Shown here piece after piece: positions 60,433 through 64,000 of a DNA stretch of 64,000 bases. Location: the NCBI RefSeq assembly GCF_023278565.1, contig NC_064673.1, forward strand, positions 1,178,001 to 1,242,000, written 5' to 3'. How positions within the stretch are numbered: position 1 is the stretch's first letter; every line of letters starts with the position of its first letter. Position numbers and translations under genes: made by a program. Below the pieces are notes generated by a model. It made no database searches, was not told the DNA's origin, and saw only the letters and a list, made by a program, of their open reading frames with translations. Source of the stretch: Colletotrichum lupini. Its lineage: Eukaryota > Ascomycota > Sordariomycetes > Glomerellales > Glomerellaceae.

Positions 60433-61245
60433 TCAGATAATTTCAACTGCAACTCCTGGCTTCAACCACCTGACCTTGTCAACAACACCCTCATCTTTGA
60501 AATCTTTCGCTAGTCCCTCCTCAAACTGCGTGAAATGACCCCACGACTTGTCGTAATGCATGGGCACTAAATGGTCTGCCTTGATCTCTCGGAATAGACG
60601 AGCCGCCTGCTTGCCGTCCATGGTGATTTGCAGCGGCGCGTCTCTGTCCGGAAACTGCACGTGGGCGGAACCGAGATTCATCATGGCAATGGGAACGTGA
60701 AACTTGTCGGCAATCGTAGTCAACTCGTCCATGTACACCGTGTCGCCCGTGAAATAGATGGCGTTCGGCAGCTTGTTCGGTCCAAGCCCAAAGTCGTCCG
60801 ACGACAGCAAGAATCCAATGCATTCACCGCCGGGTAGGTGCTGGCACGGGGTGGCCGTGATGCGGAAGACCTTTTCGCCGATGCGTCTCTCCACGGTTGT
60901 CCATGGCTCCATGCCAACGACAGCCGGGCGAGGAGCGAGGTTCTTGGCTCCGTCCACGGTCGTGAAGACGTGCCGGCCATCGAGGAGCCGGCGGCCCAGC
61001 TCGTCGAGATTGTCGGGGTGGTCTTCGTGGCTCAACAGCACTGCGTCGATGGGAGGAAGCTGGTCGAGCTCGAGGGCAGGATCTTCGGTGTTCTGGAGGA
61101 TAGTGATACCCACGTCCCAGGTGGTGCCTGCTGGAGAAAAGAAAGGGTCGGTCAAGAAGCGCACGCCATCGATATCAAGGATGGCCGTCGCAGTTCCAAT
61201 GTGAGTGATGCTCACTCTGGGCTTGAAGTTGGTTCTGGAAGACAT
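60433..61245 (-). CDS. Metallo-beta-lactamase-fold hydrolase (UlaG/PF12706-like)
   Basis: A single-exon gene of 270 aa. The start MSSRTNFKPRVSITHIGTAT and the strand ILDIDGVRFLTDPFFSP are those of the UlaG-like branch of the metallo-beta-lactamase superfamily, which hydrolyses lactones, phosphodiesters and related bonds with one or two metal ions. The metal motif reads LLSHEDHPDNLDELG (His73, Asp75, His76, Asp78) instead of the textbook HxHxDH. Later ligands are probably in TATPCQHLPG, YFTGDTVYM and VPMHYDKSWGHF. There is no signal peptide, so it is cytosolic. It is transcribed divergently from the isochorismatase-like gene 1.1 kb away. The substrate is unknown. Confidence 0.88.
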   Translation of the reverse strand: MSSRTNFKPRVSITHIGTATAILDIDGVRFLTDPFFSPAGTTWDVGITILQNTEDPALELDQLPPIDAVLLSHEDHPDNLDELGRRLLDGRHVFTTVDGAKNLAPRPAVVGMEPWTTVERRIGEKVFRITATPCQHLPGGECIGFLLSSDDFGLGPNKLPNAIYFTGDTVYMDELTTIADKFHVPIAMMNLGSAHVQFPDRDAPLQITMDGKQAARLFREIKADHLVPMHYDKSWGHFTQFEEGLAKDFKDEGVVDKVRWLKPGVAVEII

Positions 61246-62324
61246 TGTCGAAGGTTTGATGGAAATCTCGGTCGTTGTAACGTCTCGAGAGGGGCTGTTG
61301 GTAGATGATGCGACCGAAGGTAGAAGCTATTGCGTAGTGTCGTTGTCGTTCATCTTCGTTGGAATAAGTGTTTCAAAGTCTTCCTTATATGTGGAAGGCT
61401 ATATGCTGTATAAGTTCCGATGCCTTTCGGGGATTGGGAAGAAGGCTTTCTCACGTCTGATCAACCCAAGACTTACAACTGGCAAACACGATTCAGCAGT
61501 AGACATTTTGACAAATCCATGTAAGACGCCGATTACCAACCTAAATGCATACAATGATTGGTAAGGTAGTCCCTTCAGAGATACATGTAGATAGCACTTT
61601 TGACATGGTTTGGCCTGTGGCCTTGACAACAACAACAACGCTAAAGTCAATTGCCTTTCATTAAAATGAGGTCATCTTGAGATGCGTAGGGAGAAACTTC
61701 AAAAAGGCGGAATACTTGAATTTGATGCCGAACTATTTGGAATGTCTGTTCGTGGTAGCATTAACTGGGAATCATGGTCACATTCTATCACTAATCAGCA
61801 GGAAGGATTTGTCAGTTGTAGAAGCCTGGAGATGATCAAGCTTAGAAACAATAATCAATGATTGCGGATGGGCCGACATTGAGTCACGAGCTTGACTGTC
61901 ATCGTAGTTGCAGGACGAGTAGCGGTAAACGGGGCGTTCCTCCATGACACCTCTGCGCTTGACCAGAATAGGATTCATAATTCGCCAAGACATCTCCAAT
62001 CCGGCGTCATTGCAGACTTTGGTGGCTTCCGATTGGTCACATCTCATCTGTTCGAGGCCTCTCGATCGTTCTCCATCATCTGGGGATCTCTTGTCTTGGC
62101 GGATTATGATACCTTATTTGGCCTAGCGCCATTCACTGTAGACCCCTTGCACACTAAGACACCGAAAGCCCGGAACCTTTCTGTACATACGAATATATGA
62201 CCCAGAAACCAGCGATAATACAAAGTCGCCAGACGATTAACAACATCATCCGCTCACATCATCACTCGTACAACACCTTCTCCAGATTTCTTTCCAGAAT
62301 TTCGCGGCGAACGAGACAACCACC
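61246..62324. other. Divergent promoter region between two hydrolase genes
   Basis: 1.1 kb shared upstream region of the metallo-beta-lactamase-fold gene (-) and the isochorismatase-like gene (+). A 119-codon plus-strand ORF at 61205-61564 overlaps the hydrolase start and is not accepted. A triplet repeat (acaacaacaacaac) lies near 61626. A shared promoter could allow joint control by the nearby regulator; this is inferred from layout. Confidence 0.5.
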
Positions 62325-62992
62325 ATGGCGTCTGCAGCAGTATCGATGCGTTCCATGCTCGGCGTGCCAGCCTCTACAACCTCCACGAGCGACAGCATCC
62401 TGGTCATCATCGACGCTCAGAACGAGTACGCAACCGGCAAGCTAGCAGTCTCAAACGTCGAAGCATCCCGGACAAAAATCGCCTCTCTGCTTGAGAAATA
62501 CCGCGCCGCAAGGGCTCCCGTCGTCCACGTCGTCCACGAAGTGCCGGCCGGTGCCCCCCTCTTTACCCCCGGCACCGAGCTCGCCGAGGAATTCTCAGAG
62601 CTGAAGCCGCTCGAGGGGGAAAGCGTGGTCGCCAAGAATTTTCCAGGCTCCTTCACGGGTACGAACCTGGAAGAGTTGCTAAAGGCTACCGGAAGGAACA
62701 AGGTGGTTTTGACCGGATACATGGTACGATGATTTGTTATTGGACGAGAAAGGCGGTTGGTGGAAGAGAGTGTTACTAGAGACTAACTTTTTTTCTTCTT
62801 CGGCAGGCGCACGTTTGTGTCTCGACTACTGCTCGACAGGCGAGTGAAAAGGGGTGGGACGTGATCGTTGTGGAAGACGCCGTCGGTGACCGCGATATCC
62901 CCGGGGCAAATGCTGAGGATTTGACAAAGATCGCGTTGGCTGAAATTGCGGATGCATTCGGTACTGTGGTGAAGAGCAAAGATATTGCATAG
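62325..62992 (+). CDS. Isochorismatase-like cysteine hydrolase
   Basis: Two exons, 62325-62723 and 62807-62992 (83-nt intron), give 194 aa. The isochorismatase-like superfamily uses an Asp-Lys-Cys triad to hydrolyse isochorismate, nicotinamide, carbamates and other amides. All three residues are present: Asp30 in [11 protein letters not shown], Lys104 in [10 protein letters not shown] and Cys137 in [12 protein letters not shown]. The intron falls just before the Cys segment, between TGYM and AHVC. Length is usual for the family. No signal peptide, so it is cytosolic. Start context caccATGg is good. With the neighbouring metal-dependent hydrolase and regulator it may belong to a small degradative cluster. 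Confidence 0.92.
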
Positions 62993-63187
62993 CGCTTTGC
63001 CATTAGGCCAGATATTTCTGGTAGGGCGAGCAGCGCGTTGTTCATTCCTATCATTGAATATCACTTGGACCGTTACTCTCGTCGTTGCCGTCGTCGTCCG
63101 TGCTGTGCTGCCATTGTCGTCCTTGCTATGCAACCATAATTACGTCTGCCATAACATAAGCTGATGAGGTCTACCGTAGACCAAATG

Positions 63188-64000
63188 TCAACCAAGAAGC
63201 ACTGTCCGCCTGTGCAATAACACATCCTCATATCCTTGTTGGCGTATAATCTCTGCATTTCTTGCCAACTGTTCACAGATGGCCTCATCATCGCCTCCAA
63301 ACATTTCCAGCGCACCCCTCGCAATATGCAAAGGAAAGAACGCAGATGCTGTGCCATAGAGTTTCATGTCCTCCTGCATCAAATAGCGTGTACTTTCAAG
63401 GATATAAGTTGCGAGCTGGAGAACCTTTTGGGTCACCGCTTCGCTTGCGGGGTATTCTCCGACTATCAGAAGACAATCTTGTGAGATGTTTGGGTGGTGT
63501 GCTGTTAATCGTTGGATCTGGGTGACGCAAATGATCCGGAACGCCCAGTAGTGACTCAACGAGTTAGCCACGGTGATGTTTGGGAAATCGAGGCTGGTGG
63601 TATCGGCTGGCGAGACCTTTTGGAAATATGTAAAGTCTCTCATAGTCATCATGTTTGCTGACTTGTGCCAAAAGTCCAGGCGGTTGATAACGTCCACAAA
63701 CCGGATCACGGCTTCGCGGGCGGCAGGTTCACTATCGTCGTCACAGTGATCAAGCATTTCGAAAATAGCGGGTATGGCGCAGGCCTCACTCAAGAGAGCT
63801 TGGAGCGGGTCTTCGACTATACGCCTAAACGGCTCTTCTTTCCACTCAGGCGCCCCGAGAAAGGTCGATTTCCGAGTTTCAAACGCATGGAGAATCTGGG
63901 ATGTATCAGCACAGGTAAGGCGATGAATACAGGCTGTCGTACTAGAATTGGTCTGAAGCCAACGAAAAGTTTGTGGGGTGTTCCAGACGCGTAGAATTGC
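63188..64000 (-). CDS. Fungal transcription factor, C-terminal part (partial at window edge)
   Basis: Open on the minus strand from the window edge at 64000 to the TGA/TAG-type stop at 63188, 270 codons without interruption. The translation (AILRVWNTPQTFRWLQTNSS; LLSEACAIPAIFEMLDHCDD; NSLSHYWAFRIICVTQIQRL; YLMQEDMKLYGTASAFFPLH) resembles the C-terminal domain of Zn2Cys6-type fungal regulators such as PF11951. The N-terminal zinc cluster should lie beyond the window. The ORF has no start of its own here. It ends tail to tail with the isochorismatase-like gene, 195 bases away, and may regulate it; that is inference. Confidence 0.75.
   Translation of the reverse strand, partial: AILRVWNTPQTFRWLQTNSSTTACIHRLTCADTSQILHAFETRKSTFLGAPEWKEEPFRRIVEDPLQALLSEACAIPAIFEMLDHCDDDSEPAAREAVIRFVDVINRLDFWHKSANMMTMRDFTYFQKVSPADTTSLDFPNITVANSLSHYWAFRIICVTQIQRLTAHHPNISQDCLLIVGEYPASEAVTQKVLQLATYILESTRYLMQEDMKLYGTASAFFPLHIARGALEMFGGDDEAICEQLARNAEIIRQQGYEDVLLHRRTVLLG

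Overview
The window looks like nuclear DNA of a filamentous ascomycete, most likely a Sordariomycete. Its genes are GC-rich and carry short introns (44-83 nt, one of 158 nt) with GTRNGT-type donors and YAG-type acceptors. Several protein families are typical of filamentous fungi: an Xbp1-type APSES factor, a Pca1/CrpA-like metal ATPase, a NACHT-WD40 receptor and a Zn2Cys6-type regulator. The left end carries retrotransposon copies mutated in the way repeat-induced point mutation (RIP) produces. The species cannot be named from the sequence.

Left end (1-8743): two Ty3/gypsy elements in the same minus-strand orientation, both RIP-degenerate. Copy 2 (3674-7871) runs from its 5' LTR through gag, protease and reverse transcriptase and is cut inside RNase H, exactly where the 5' LTR of copy 1 (1-3673) begins. 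Copy 1 therefore probably inserted into copy 2. About 0.9 kb of AT-rich, unclassified relic follows, and composition returns to normal near 8740.

Core (11-48 kb): ordinary housekeeping and transport genes separated by long non-coding stretches. In order: BTB-bromodomain protein (-), secreted RNase T2 (+), Sec62 translocon subunit (-), an unrecognised 518-aa protein (+), Cys-rich heavy-metal P1B ATPase (+), OPT oligopeptide transporter (+), GNAT acetyltransferase (+), fungal DUF604/GT31-like glycosyltransferase (-), Xbp1-type APSES factor (+), Cns1/TTC4 Hsp90 co-chaperone (-) and an intact MFS transporter (-). I reconstructed exon-intron structures by joining frames at splice sites; each complete model adds up to a whole number of codons ending in a stop.

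Right end (52.6-64 kb): an accessory-looking block. A NACHT-WD40 NLR-like receptor has one frameshift inside its WD40 region. Next to it an MFS (DHA1-type) gene carries a nonsense codon and two frameshifts. Then come an intact metallo-beta-lactamase-fold protein, an intact isochorismatase-like hydrolase and the C-terminal part of a fungal transcription factor that runs off the window. Regulator, two hydrolases and a broken transporter could be the remains of a small catabolic or detoxification cluster; that is inference from position and family only.

Three gene-poor intervals (25.5-30.7, 37.8-41.9 and 47.7-52.7 kb) have many short overlapping ORFs on both strands but nothing I can defend as a gene. 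Fragments of a palindrome of the form TACTCCGTACGGAGTA recur in such intervals.
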